NCBI GenBank assembly: GCA_041580375.1
Contig: JBFGDZ010000086.1
Location: forward strand, 1 to 14,086
DNA length: 14,086 nucleotides
Direction: 5' to 3'
Source: JAPUIN01 sp041580375
GTDB lineage: Bacteria; Acidobacteriota; Polarisedimenticolia; Gp22-AA2
How positions within the stretch are numbered: the first letter of the stretch is position 1; each line of letters opens with the position of its first letter. This document shows, one piece after another, positions 6,697-14,029 of the stretch. The translations under genes and the position numbers were made by a program. The notes beneath the pieces are model-generated. The model saw only the letters and a list, made by a program, of their open reading frames with translations, was not told the origin of the DNA and ran no database searches.

Positions 6697-8258
6697 GCCC
6701 GTCGAAGCGCGCGACGCTCCAGCACGCGGCGGGGGCGATCCCCGAGGGCGCTCTCCTCACGTTCGGAGGCTTCCAGCTGAACCGCCCTCCCATCGCCCTC
6801 GTCCTCGAGCTGATCCGCCAGGGTAGGAGAAGGCTCCGGGTGATCGCGCTTCCGAACCCGCTGCCGCTCGACCTCCTCGTCGGTGCCGGGGCGGTCGAGG
6901 AGGCGGAGTTCGGCTTCTGCGGCTTCCAGTACGAGGACGGCTTCGCCGTGGCCCCCGCGCTCCGCAGGGCGGTGCAGGAAGGTTCGCTGCGGTGGCGGGA
7001 GCGCGACGTCTACGAGCTGGTCCAGGGGCTGCGGGCCTCGGCCATGGGGCTGCCGTTCCTCCCCGCGCCGGGCGTTGAGGGAACGGACTACTCCCGCGTG
7101 AACGGGACGAAGTCGGTGCGATCGCCCGTGGGGGATGAGGTCGCCGTGGCGGAGCCGATCCGGCCGGACATCCTTCTCGTGCACGCGCAGGAAGCCGATC
7201 CGGAGGGAAACCTGGGCATCGCCGACGTCTACGCGGAGAGGCTCCTCGCGCGCGCCAGCGACGGGGTGATCGCGACCGCGGAGCGGATGGTGGACCGGGT
7301 GAGGGATCCCGTGATCCCGGGCGCGCGCGTGCTGCGTGTCGCCGAGGCGCCGCTTGGCGCGCGCCCCGGCGCCTGTCACCGGCACTACCGGCACGACCCC
7401 GGGGGGCTGCGCCGCTATCTGGGGCTGGCGGGGGAGGGCCGGCACGAGGAGGCCCGTCGGGTCCTGCGTGCCCCGGACGAGGCCGCGCCGGGGCCGCACC
7501 CGGGATCCTCCGCGCGGGACGCGACGGATGAGGCGCGGGCGGAGGCGATCGATCGGCTCGTCGTCGCGATGGCCCGGTGCCTGAGCGACGGGGACGTCGT
7601 CACCACCGGGGTGGCCTCGGCGCTCCCGATGCTGGCCGTGGCGGTGGCGCGGGCGACCGCGGCGCCGCGGCTGACCTACATCAACTGCGTCGGAGCGATC
7701 AACCCGCGCCTAGATCGGGCGCGGGCGACGTCGGTGGACGCCTCCCTGCTGGACGACTGCGAGGCGTACGTCGATCTGCCCGGGCTGTTCGATCTGGCCC
7801 GACGCGGCGGGATCGATGCGATGTTCTTCGGGGCGGCGCAGGTCGATGCCGGGGGCCGGATCAACCTGACCTGCGTCGGCGACTACCGGAAGCCGCGCGT
7901 GAAGCTGCCGGGGCCGGCTGGTTCGTCGTCGATGCGGACCTTCGTCCCGAAGGTGATCCTCGTCGTGCCTCGCCACGACCCGAGAACGCTCGTGCGGCGG
8001 GTCGACTTCGCCACGGCCGTCCCGTCGCCGCGCAATCGCGAGACGTGGCTGGTGAGCGATCTCGCCCTGATGAGGCTCGAGGAAGGGACGTGGCGCGTGG
8101 TGTCGCGGCACGCCGGCGTCGATCCCGATCGGCTGCGATCCGGCACCGGGTTCCCTCTCGAGCGGGCGGGGGACGCGATCACGCCCGAACCGACGGCGGA
8201 TGAGATGGCGGCACTGCGGAGGCTCGATCCGGATCGCCTTCGAGACCGGATGGTGTGA
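6693..8258 (+). CDS. Fused alpha-beta CoA-transferase-fold protein (IpdAB-like), second copy
   Basis: 521 residues from ATG 6693, overlapping the previous TGA. Residues 1-250 form an alpha domain: GALLTFGGFQLNRPP, LLVGAGAVEEAEFGF, RERDVYE near 102-108, and RPDILLVHAQEADPEGN. A charged, Pro-rich linker spans about 250-280. Residues 285-521 form a beta domain: DVVTTGVASALPM, FFGAAQVDAGGRIN, VGDYRKPRVKLPGPAG, RRVDFATAVPSP and RHAGVDPDRLRSGTGFPL. It duplicates the pair encoded at 4970-6696 but as a single chain. In the alpha domain the second acid of the WECDE region is Val106. In the beta domain the GctB VESG glutamate aligns without gaps to Cys332 (7686-7688) in YINCVGAI. Neither usual glutamate is present, so classical CoA transfer is unlikely. 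Candidates are a second acyl-CoA C-C hydrolase or a non-catalytic partner. The substrate is unknown. Confidence 0.82.
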   Translation: MSPSKRATLQHAAGAIPEGALLTFGGFQLNRPPIALVLELIRQGRRRLRVIALPNPLPLDLLVGAGAVEEAEFGFCGFQYEDGFAVAPALRRAVQEGSLRWRERDVYELVQGLRASAMGLPFLPAPGVEGTDYSRVNGTKSVRSPVGDEVAVAEPIRPDILLVHAQEADPEGNLGIADVYAERLLARASDGVIATAERMVDRVRDPVIPGARVLRVAEAPLGARPGACHRHYRHDPGGLRRYLGLAGEGRHEEARRVLRAPDEAAPGPHPGSSARDATDEARAEAIDRLVVAMARCLSDGDVVTTGVASALPMLAVAVARATAAPRLTYINCVGAINPRLDRARATSVDASLLDDCEAYVDLPGLFDLARRGGIDAMFFGAAQVDAGGRINLTCVGDYRKPRVKLPGPAGSSSMRTFVPKVILVVPRHDPRTLVRRVDFATAVPSPRNRETWLVSDLALMRLEEGTWRVVSRHAGVDPDRLRSGTGFPLERAGDAITPEPTADEMAALRRLDPDRLRDRMV

Positions 8259-8269
8259 GGAGGGAGACG

Positions 8270-9319
8270 ATGAGCGCTTGCATGATGCGGGCGGTGGTGC
8301 TGAGGGAGTTCGGCGGACCCGAGAACATGCATCTGGAGGAGGTCGCGGCGCCGACGCCCGACAGCCTGCGGGAGCGGGAGGTGCTGATCCGGGTGAAGTC
8401 CGTGGGCGTCTGCTATCACGATCTCATCAACCGCGCCGGAAGCCTCCCGAGGACGAAGCTGCCCTCGATCCTCGGCCACGAGATCGCCGGGCAGGTGACG
8501 GCGGTCGGCGCGGCCGTGCAGGCTTTCAGGAAGGGTGACCGGGTCGCGAGCATCCAGCGGGTTCACTGCGGCCGCTGCGATCTCTGCCGGCGGGGCCGCA
8601 CGACGCTGTGCAAGGAGGGGGTGTTCTTCGGCGAGGAGATCCCCGGCGGCTACGCGGACTTCGTCGTCTCCGAGGAGCAGGGTCTGGCCCGGATCCCGGA
8701 CTCCATCGGATACGAAGAGGGCGCGATCTGCGCCTGCACCATCGGCACCGCGATCCACGTCGTCCGCACGCGCGGCGGGGTGCAGCTGGACGAAACCGTT
8801 CTCATCACCGGCGCCTCGGGCGGCGTCGGGCTGCACGCCATCCAGGTCTGCCGGCTGACCGGGGCGCGGGTCATCGCCGTGACGTCGTCGCCGGGCAAGG
8901 CCGCCAGCCTGAAGGAGGCTGGGGCCGACGAGGTCATCGTCTCGCCCGATCTGAACTTCGCCCCCCAGGTGCGGCGGGTCACGGCGGGCCGGGGCGTGGA
9001 CGTGGCCCTCGAGATCACAGGGGCGCTGACGTTCGATCACGCGCTGCGCAGCCTCGCCCCCGCGGGACGGATGATCGTCGTCGGCAGCCTGGAGACGCGG
9101 CCGGCCTCGTTCCTGCCGGGGCTGGTGATCCTGAAGGAGCTTGAGCTGCGCGGCTCGTTCGCCACGACGACGGCCGAGCTGGCCGAGGCGTTCCGGCTCG
9201 TGACGGACAAGAGGATCCGGCCGGTGGTGTCCGAGGTCCTGCCGATCCACGAGGTCGCGCGCTCGCACAGGATGCTGCAGGATCGCGCCGTGACGGGGCG
9301 GTTGGTCCTGACCGTCTGA
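8270..9319 (+). CDS. Zinc-dependent medium-chain alcohol dehydrogenase
   Basis: 349 residues from ATG 8270, six bases after a strong AGGAGGG-type ribosome site; an in-frame GTG at 8255 is less likely. The catalytic zinc region shows Cys48 (GVCYHD), His70-Glu71 (GHE) and a Cys in the ICACTIGTA segment near 154-156. The structural zinc lobe has Cys100, 103, 106 and 114. The Rossmann loop is GASGGVG (181-187). This is the standard NAD(P)-dependent MDR layout and length. It oxidises an alcohol to a ketone or the reverse. In context it probably handles a hydroxyacyl-CoA, as does the Had-type 6-hydroxycyclohexenecarbonyl-CoA dehydrogenase, making the 3-oxo compound that the thiolase or IpdAB-like proteins would cleave. 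It is the last gene of the operon, 11 bases after the fused protein's stop, and faces the response regulator tail to tail. Confidence 0.9.
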   Translation: MSACMMRAVVLREFGGPENMHLEEVAAPTPDSLREREVLIRVKSVGVCYHDLINRAGSLPRTKLPSILGHEIAGQVTAVGAAVQAFRKGDRVASIQRVHCGRCDLCRRGRTTLCKEGVFFGEEIPGGYADFVVSEEQGLARIPDSIGYEEGAICACTIGTAIHVVRTRGGVQLDETVLITGASGGVGLHAIQVCRLTGARVIAVTSSPGKAASLKEAGADEVIVSPDLNFAPQVRRVTAGRGVDVALEITGALTFDHALRSLAPAGRMIVVGSLETRPASFLPGLVILKELELRGSFATTTAELAEAFRLVTDKRIRPVVSEVLPIHEVARSHRMLQDRAVTGRLVLTV

Positions 9320-9367
9320 GTGCGGAGGGCGGAGGGGCCGAGCGGTCGGGGACGCCGGTCGGGGCGC

Positions 9368-10015
9368 CTAGGCGTCGATCGTGGTGAGCCCCTCGCGCAC
9401 GGCGTACTTCGTGAGAGACGCGACGCTGTGAAGGCCGAGCTTGTCCATGATGTGCTTCCGATGCGTCTCCACCGTCTTCACGCTGATCAGCAGCTGATCG
9501 GCGATCTGCCTCGTCGTCTTGCCCTCCGAGACCAGCTTCAGGACCTCCGTCTCCCGCGAGGTGAGGCCTGAGCCCGTGGTGAGCGGGCCGGCCGGTCGGC
9601 GGCCGTCCCCGTCCGAGAGCACGTCGGCCATGCGCGGTGAGAGGTAGACCCGCTCGGTGAGCACGGTTTCAATCGCCGCCGTGAGCTCCTCGAAGGCGCA
9701 ATCCTTGAGCAGATAACCGGAGGCGCCGGCGTCAAGCATGCGCTTCACCAGCCGCTTGTCCGAGTACATCGACAGAGCGAGAACTTTGACGTCGGAGGCC
9801 TCGGCCGTGATCTGCTGCGTCGCCTCGATGCCGTTCATGCGCGGCATCACGACGTCCATGATGACGACGTCGGGATGGAGGCGGCGGGTGAGCTCGACCG
9901 TGGCCCGGCCATCGCTGGCCTCGCCCAGCACCTCGAAGCTCGACTTGCCCTGCAGGAGGCTTCGCAGGCCGTCGCGGAATATCTGGTGGTCGTCGGCGAT
10001 CAGGACGCTCGTCAT
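9368..10015 (-). CDS. NarL/FixJ-family response regulator (REC + LuxR HTH)
   Basis: 215 residues from the ATG complementary to 10013-10015, preceded on the minus strand by a GGGGGGAA ribosome site. Receiver domain, residues 1-120: acidic pair in IADDHQIFRDGL, phospho-acceptor Asp54 in VIMDVVMPRMNG, Ser82 in ALSMYSD, Lys104 in GYLLKD. The LuxR-type helix-turn-helix covers about 150-212, with LTSRETEVLKLVSEGKT and the recognition helix near ISVKTVETHRKHIMDKLGL. It is the natural partner of the histidine kinase upstream on the same strand (HisKA_3 kinases signal to NarL-type regulators). The 137-base gap between the two carries a candidate promoter, so it may also be expressed alone. Targets are unknown; the convergent CoA-thioester operon ends 48 bases away but shares no promoter with it. 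Confidence 0.95.
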   Translation of the reverse strand: MTSVLIADDHQIFRDGLRSLLQGKSSFEVLGEASDGRATVELTRRLHPDVVIMDVVMPRMNGIEATQQITAEASDVKVLALSMYSDKRLVKRMLDAGASGYLLKDCAFEELTAAIETVLTERVYLSPRMADVLSDGDGRRPAGPLTTGSGLTSRETEVLKLVSEGKTTRQIADQLLISVKTVETHRKHIMDKLGLHSVASLTKYAVREGLTTIDA

Positions 10016-10123
10016 CTCGTTCCCCCCGAATCCAGAAGTTCGTTGCGTCTGATGTTGAGCAGCACGGTCCCCGATCGCGGGTGTGAGATCGAGATGGGGT
10101 CAGGCGCGCCCGAGCCTGGCTAC

Positions 10124-10152
10124 CATATAGCCTAAGGATTATCCTCGCGCAA
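10124..10152 (-). promoter_or_regulatory. Weak candidate promoter and dyad in front of the response regulator
   Basis: On the minus strand TTGCGC (10152-10147) and TATATG (10129-10124) are 17 bases apart, giving a half-matching -35 and a fair -10. The spacer contains an 11-base dyad, AGGAT-T-ATCCT (10135-10145). The patch is clearly AT-richer than its surroundings. It would give an mRNA for the regulator alone, about 100 bases before its ATG. Confidence 0.3.
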
Positions 10153-10169
10153 TCAGGTTTTGCCTGATT
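10151..10169 (-). terminator. Hairpin at the histidine kinase stop codon (possible partial terminator)
   Basis: AATCAGG (10151-10157) and CCTGATT (10163-10169) are perfect seven-base arms around a five-base loop. The stem spans the last codons and the TGA of the kinase. On the minus strand no T-run follows, so it is not a classic intrinsic terminator. It may stabilise the mRNA end or lower read-through into the response regulator. Confidence 0.3.
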
Positions 10170-11667
10170 CCGATATAGGGAGATCCCTGACGGAGGGGTC
10201 GGTGATCGTCTTCGGCGACCGCTCCGGAAGGCCGGCCTCGACGTGCTCGAGGCGAAGGGGGGCGGTCAACTCCGCGCGGGTGCCGCCGTTCGGCTTCGAC
10301 TCGATGGCGAGGCTGCCTCCGAGAAGCCCGAGGCGCTCACGGATGCTGAACAGCCCGTAGCCTCCCGTGCTCAGCCCCGGCTTCGCGAGCCCTCGGGGGT
10401 CGAAGCCGACGCCATCGTCCCGGATCCCAACGTGGAGGGCCCCTCCTTCGCGTCGCAGCGACACGCGCACGGCCCGCGCGCGGGCGTGCTTGCCCACGTT
10501 GTTGAGAAGCTCGCGGACCGCCTGGAACAGGGCCACCCTCACGTCGTCGTCCAGCGGTTTGGGCTCGCGGTCGTCGCCGAATTCGACGCCGATCCCCTCG
10601 CGCTCCGCCAGCCGCTCGAGGAGCCATTCCACGGCCGCCTCGAAGCCGAGCTCGTACAGGATTGGTGGGCTCAGCTCGAAGATCAGGGAACGGGTGTCGC
10701 GGATCGCCCCCTCCACGAGATCCTGGATCTCGCGCACGATCGTCTCCCGTTCCTTGCGGGCGCGCGAGTGCCTCAGGGCCCCGATCTTGATGCGCGACAG
10801 GCCCAGCGTCTGGATCGTGCGATCGTGCAGCTCGGCCGCGAGGCGCCGTCGTTCGCGCTCCTCGCCCAGCGCGAGCTGCGTGGCGAGGCTTCGCAGCCTG
10901 GACTGGTAGTGGCGCAGGAGCTCTTTGGCGCGCCGCTCCTCCTCGATCGTCCGCTGCAGCCTCTCGTTCGTCTCGCGCAGTTCTGCCGTGCGGCTCTCGA
11001 CCCTGCGCTCCAGCTCCCGTTGGGCCTGTTCGAGGGCCTTCTCGGCGGACTTGCGTTGCGTGACGTCGATCATGAAGCCGCGCAGACGCTCCGGGACGCC
11101 GTCCACAGAGACGACGTGCACGATGTCGTGAATCCACAGCACCCGTCGGTCCGCGGTCAGCCAGCGGTACTCGAACTCGTAGTCGGCGCTGCCGCGGGAG
11201 TGCTCCTGGCAGTAGTTCAGGGCATACGCGCGGTCCTCCGGGTGAATCTGGCTGGACCAGAACTCGGGATCGGACCAGGCCTCAATCGGATGGCCGAGGA
11301 TCTCCGCGGCCCGCGTCCCGATGTAAGTGAACCGCCAGGTCATCGCATCAGCCTCCCACGGCACGGCGCGCGTCGTCTCCAGCAGCATGCGAAGCCGGAC
11401 CTCCTTGTCCAGGCGCTCGGCGCTCACCTGCTCGTGGGCGCGGATCTCGCGGCACCATCTGAGCGCGCTGCGGAGCAGGATGAGGCTGCCGGCGAGGATC
11501 AGGATGATCAGGGCGAGGAACAGATCGGCCGGACGCCAGCTTTCGTTGCGGCGGAACCAGGCCGCGAGGCTCTCGAACGGACCGACGGCGAAGACGATCG
11601 CGGCGGCGATCAACGCGCACGCCGCGAGGATCAACGCCTCGCGCGCCGGCCGTGACGGAGATACCAT
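10153..11667 (-). CDS. Membrane PAS-domain histidine kinase (HisKA_3/NarX-type)
   Basis: 504 residues from the ATG complementary to 11665-11667, with GGTGAG just before it. The open frame continues 47 codons further, but those are Arg/Ser-rich and lie in the leader. Two membrane helices (about 11-32 and 47-67) enclose a short outer loop, so most of the protein is cytoplasmic. A PAS domain covers roughly 95-205: WEADAMTWRFTYIG, IHPEDR, a PAC-like end at GFMIDVTQRKSAEKAL. A long coiled coil runs from about 205 to 270. The HisKA_3 box has phospho-acceptor His281 in AAELHDRTIQTLGL. The ATPase domain has the N box LNNVGKHARA (388-397), RDDGVGFD (416-423) and GGYGLFSIRERL. The partner is the NarL-type regulator downstream. 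The signal is probably sensed by the PAS domain; the ligand is not evident. Confidence 0.93.
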   Translation of the reverse strand: MVSPSRPAREALILAACALIAAAIVFAVGPFESLAAWFRRNESWRPADLFLALIILILAGSLILLRSALRWCREIRAHEQVSAERLDKEVRLRMLLETTRAVPWEADAMTWRFTYIGTRAAEILGHPIEAWSDPEFWSSQIHPEDRAYALNYCQEHSRGSADYEFEYRWLTADRRVLWIHDIVHVVSVDGVPERLRGFMIDVTQRKSAEKALEQAQRELERRVESRTAELRETNERLQRTIEEERRAKELLRHYQSRLRSLATQLALGEERERRRLAAELHDRTIQTLGLSRIKIGALRHSRARKERETIVREIQDLVEGAIRDTRSLIFELSPPILYELGFEAAVEWLLERLAEREGIGVEFGDDREPKPLDDDVRVALFQAVRELLNNVGKHARARAVRVSLRREGGALHVGIRDDGVGFDPRGLAKPGLSTGGYGLFSIRERLGLLGGSLAIESKPNGGTRAELTAPLRLEHVEAGLPERSPKTITDPSVRDLPISESGKT

Positions 11668-11804
11668 GCGCTCACCCGGCGAGTGTGGAGAGAGGAAACT
11701 GCGGTTCCCGCTCGCGCGGGACGACCCGCCCCGCCGCCGCTCCCTCCCGGGGTCGGAGACGCCGAACGCGGCGCGCGGCGACCGGGAAGCGGGACGATGA
11801 CGGA

Positions 11805-11833
11805 CCAATACCCCTGCGGGGCCCGAATGTCAA
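11805..11833 (-). promoter_or_regulatory. Promoter of the histidine kinase gene
   Basis: On the minus strand a perfect TTGACA (11833-11828) is followed after exactly 17 bases by TATTGG (11810-11805). The start of transcription would be near 11798, giving a leader of about 130 bases before the kinase ATG. The spacer holds a CCCC-TGC-GGGG mini-stem (11811-11821). Confidence 0.55.
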
Positions 11834-11863
11834 GGCGGGAATCTTCGGGGCCGGGGACATCGT

Positions 11864-11894
11864 TTGACAGGGCGCGCATCGGCTGGGATATAAT
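11864..11894 (+). promoter_or_regulatory. Consensus promoter of the purM-purN operon
   Basis: A perfect TTGACA (11864-11869) and a perfect TATAAT (11889-11894) are separated by 19 bases, longer than the ideal 17. Transcription would start near 11901. It points away from the kinase promoter; the two -35 boxes are 30 bases apart. Confidence 0.7.
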
Positions 11895-11953
11895 CCGCGG
11901 CTCCAAGATCTATTTTGACCGCAACTTACGAGATCTCCCGGAGGTGCGCCCGG

Positions 11954-13123
11954 GTGCCGGAGAGCAGGGGAAGGGGAGGCCGGGACCGTGACCGCCGCAG
12001 GAAGGGGGCCGTCGAGCGCGGCGGAGCCCGAGGCGGGGCCGCGCGCGGCCTCACCTACAAAGACGCGGGCGTCGACATCGATGCCAAGATGCGGGCCATC
12101 CAGCGCCTGCGGATGGTCGCCCGGGGCACCTTCCACAAGGCGGTCCTGACCGACATCGGATCGTTCGGCGGTCTGTTCGATCTCGCCGCCGCGGGTCCCT
12201 TCCGGCGACCCGTGCTCGTCGGCAGCGCGGACGGCGTGGGGACCAAGCTCAAGGTGGCCCTACTCACCGGCCATCACCGCAGCATCGGCATCGACCTGGT
12301 CAATCATTGCGTGAACGACATCCTGGTGCAGGGCGCGGTGCCGCTGTTCTTCCTGGACTACATCGCGATGGGTCGCATCGACCCGCGCGTGCTGATCGAT
12401 CTCGCCACCGGCCTGGCGCGCGGCTGCCGGGACGCCGGCTGCTCCCTCATCGGGGGGGAGACGGCCGAGATGCCCGACCTGTACCGTCCCGGCGAGTACG
12501 ACCTGGCCGGTTTCATCGTCGGCGTGGTGGAGAAAGAGCACATCGTCGACGGTTCGAGGGTCGCCGCGGGAGACGTGCTGCTCGGGCTGCCCTCCACGGG
12601 GCTGCACACCAACGGCTATTCCCTGGCGCGCAAGATCCTGTTCGAGAAGCGCGGGCACAAGCCCGAGGCGCGCGTCCCCGAGCTCGGACGCAGCGTGGGC
12701 GACGAGCTGATGAGCGTGCACCGATCCTATCTGCCGGTCCTGCGCGATCTGATCCCGGCGGGAACGCTGTACGGGATGGCGCACATCACGGGGGGCGGCA
12801 TGACGGACAACGTGCCCCGGACGCTGCCGCGGGGGCTGTCGGCGCGCATCGATCTGGGCAGCTGGCCGGTGCCCTCCGTGTTCCGGTACCTGCAGCGGGA
12901 GGGGCGCGTCGACGACGCCGAGATGCTCAGGACCTTCAACATGGGGATCGGCATGGTCCTCGTCGTCCCGCTGCACAGGGAGGCGGAGGTCTGCAGGCAC
13001 CTGGCGTCGCGCAGGGAGAAGTACTTCAGGATCGGCGAGGTGATCCGGGGCAACCGCAAGGTCCTCTATGCGCGCAACGGCACGGAGGCCGACCTGAAGG
13101 CGTTCGGCCTGCAGGGAGCGTGA
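11954..13123 (+). CDS. purM: Phosphoribosylformylglycinamidine cyclo-ligase (AIR synthetase)
   Basis: Closes the imidazole ring of the purine precursor: FGAM + ATP to AIR, in the cytosol. The conserved core begins at residue 33, LTYKDAGVDIDA, and continues with SADGVGTKLKVALLTG, GIDLVNHCVNDILVQGA, FFLDYIAMG, GGETAEMPDLY, STGLHTNGYSLARKI, HITGGGMTDNVPR and FNMGIGM, collinear with E. coli PurM. With GTG 11954 (GGAGG at 11940-11944) it has 389 residues. A TTG at 11915 is possible but has no ribosome site. Oddity: residues 1-32 are Arg/Gly-rich and unlike any PurM start. A GTG at 11988 with a better ribosome site (GGGGAGG) opens a different frame with ordinary composition, which a one-base indel would join to the core. 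Function is certain; the true N-terminus is not. Confidence 0.95.
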   Translation: MPESRGRGGRDRDRRRKGAVERGGARGGAARGLTYKDAGVDIDAKMRAIQRLRMVARGTFHKAVLTDIGSFGGLFDLAAAGPFRRPVLVGSADGVGTKLKVALLTGHHRSIGIDLVNHCVNDILVQGAVPLFFLDYIAMGRIDPRVLIDLATGLARGCRDAGCSLIGGETAEMPDLYRPGEYDLAGFIVGVVEKEHIVDGSRVAAGDVLLGLPSTGLHTNGYSLARKILFEKRGHKPEARVPELGRSVGDELMSVHRSYLPVLRDLIPAGTLYGMAHITGGGMTDNVPRTLPRGLSARIDLGSWPVPSVFRYLQREGRVDDAEMLRTFNMGIGMVLVVPLHREAEVCRHLASRREKYFRIGEVIRGNRKVLYARNGTEADLKAFGLQGA

Positions 13124-13139
13124 ACGCGAGGTTGGCGGG

Positions 13140-13328
13140 ATGGCGGGATTCAACTTCTTCCTCACGGCGATGTGCGGCCTGTTCGCCTTCATCGCCGCCC
13201 TGCTGCTGACCCTGTCCCTGACGCGGATGGTGCGGGGGCAGGGGGAGCGGGCCGCCGTGTACTTCGGTCTGACGATCCTGTCCTGCGCGGTGGCGGCCGG
13301 CTTCTATTTCTTCCGACGGCTGCTGTGA
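13140..13328 (+). CDS. Small two-helix membrane protein of unknown function
   Basis: 62 residues from ATG 13140, 16 bases after the purM stop, with GAGG at 13128-13131 as a ribosome site. Two hydrophobic helices, about 5-27 and 39-58, flank a basic loop (Arg29, Arg32, Arg37). By the positive-inside rule this suggests a hairpin with the loop in the cytoplasm. No motif or family is recognised. It lies between purM and purN on the same strand with short spacings and is probably co-transcribed. Its hydrophobic pattern, ribosome site and fit in the gap support a real gene. A link to purine synthesis is not implied by the sequence. Confidence 0.7.
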   Translation: MAGFNFFLTAMCGLFAFIAALLLTLSLTRMVRGQGERAAVYFGLTILSCAVAAGFYFFRRLL

Positions 13329-13342
13329 CGGGAGACGTCGCG

Positions 13343-14029
13343 ATGTCCCGGGGGGCGGCCGGCCGGGATGCGTCGTCCCGGCGCTCCGAACGCGGTCCCA
13401 CGGAATACGCGGACAGGCTCCTGGGCATCCTGATCTCGGGACGCGGCTCCAACATGGCGGCCATCCTCGACCGGATCGGCGACGGCCGCCTCGAGGCCCG
13501 GGCCGCGATCGTGATCAGCAACGAGCCGGAGGCGCCGGGGCTGCGGCTGGCGCGCGCGCGGGGCGTGCCGGTCCTCGTTCTCGATCATCGGGGGCGGAGC
13601 CGCGAGGAGCACGATCGCCGCATGGCGGCGGCTCTCGACGAGAAGGGGGTCGATCTCGTCTGCCTGGCCGGCTACATGCGCATCCTCTCCCCCTGGTTCG
13701 TCGGGCGCTACCGCGGCCGCATCCTGAACGTCCACCCGTCTCTGCTGCCCGCCTTCCCCGGCCGCGAGGCGGTGAAGGATGCGCTCGCCCACGGCGTGCG
13801 CGTGACGGGATGCACCGTTCATCTCGTCGATGCGGGCGTCGACACGGGGCCGATCGTGCTGCAGGCGGCGGTCGAGGTCCTGGACGGCGACACCGTGGAT
13901 AGCCTGGCGGCGCGCATCCTCGAGCAGGAGCACCGGCTCTACGGTGAGGCGATCGATCTGTTCTTCTCCGGGGCGATCCGGGTCGCCGGACGCCGTGCCG
14001 TGATCGATCGCCGCCGTCCCGGTCCCTGA
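13343..14029 (+). CDS. purN: Phosphoribosylglycinamide formyltransferase (GART, 10-formyl-THF dependent)
   Basis: Transfers a formyl group from 10-formyltetrahydrofolate to GAR, giving FGAR. 228 residues from ATG 13343, with GGGAG at 13330-13334. The in-frame GTG 13325 overlapping the previous TGA is less likely. The GAR-binding loop is ISGRGSNM (31-38). Active-site residues are present: Asn129 and His131 in LNVHPSLLPAFPG, Asp167 in VDTGPIVLQ; LAGYMRILSPWFV is also diagnostic. It has about 25 extra N-terminal residues, polar and Arg-rich, compared with the 212-residue E. coli enzyme; no later start precedes the core. It is the third gene after the purM promoter, supplying an earlier step of the same pathway as purM. 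The 57 bases after it show no gene and no clear terminator. Confidence 0.95.
   Translation: MSRGAAGRDASSRRSERGPTEYADRLLGILISGRGSNMAAILDRIGDGRLEARAAIVISNEPEAPGLRLARARGVPVLVLDHRGRSREEHDRRMAAALDEKGVDLVCLAGYMRILSPWFVGRYRGRILNVHPSLLPAFPGREAVKDALAHGVRVTGCTVHLVDAGVDTGPIVLQAAVEVLDGDTVDSLAARILEQEHRLYGEAIDLFFSGAIRVAGRRAVIDRRRPGP

Noticed and set aside
7883..9268. Minus-strand frame of 461 codons opposite the fused protein and the dehydrogenase
   Set aside because: Spans two solid plus-strand genes and has shadow-like composition.
9320..9367. Intrinsic terminator between the dehydrogenase and response regulator genes
   Set aside because: Only a weak four-pair stem (CCGA...TCGG) and no T-run on either strand.
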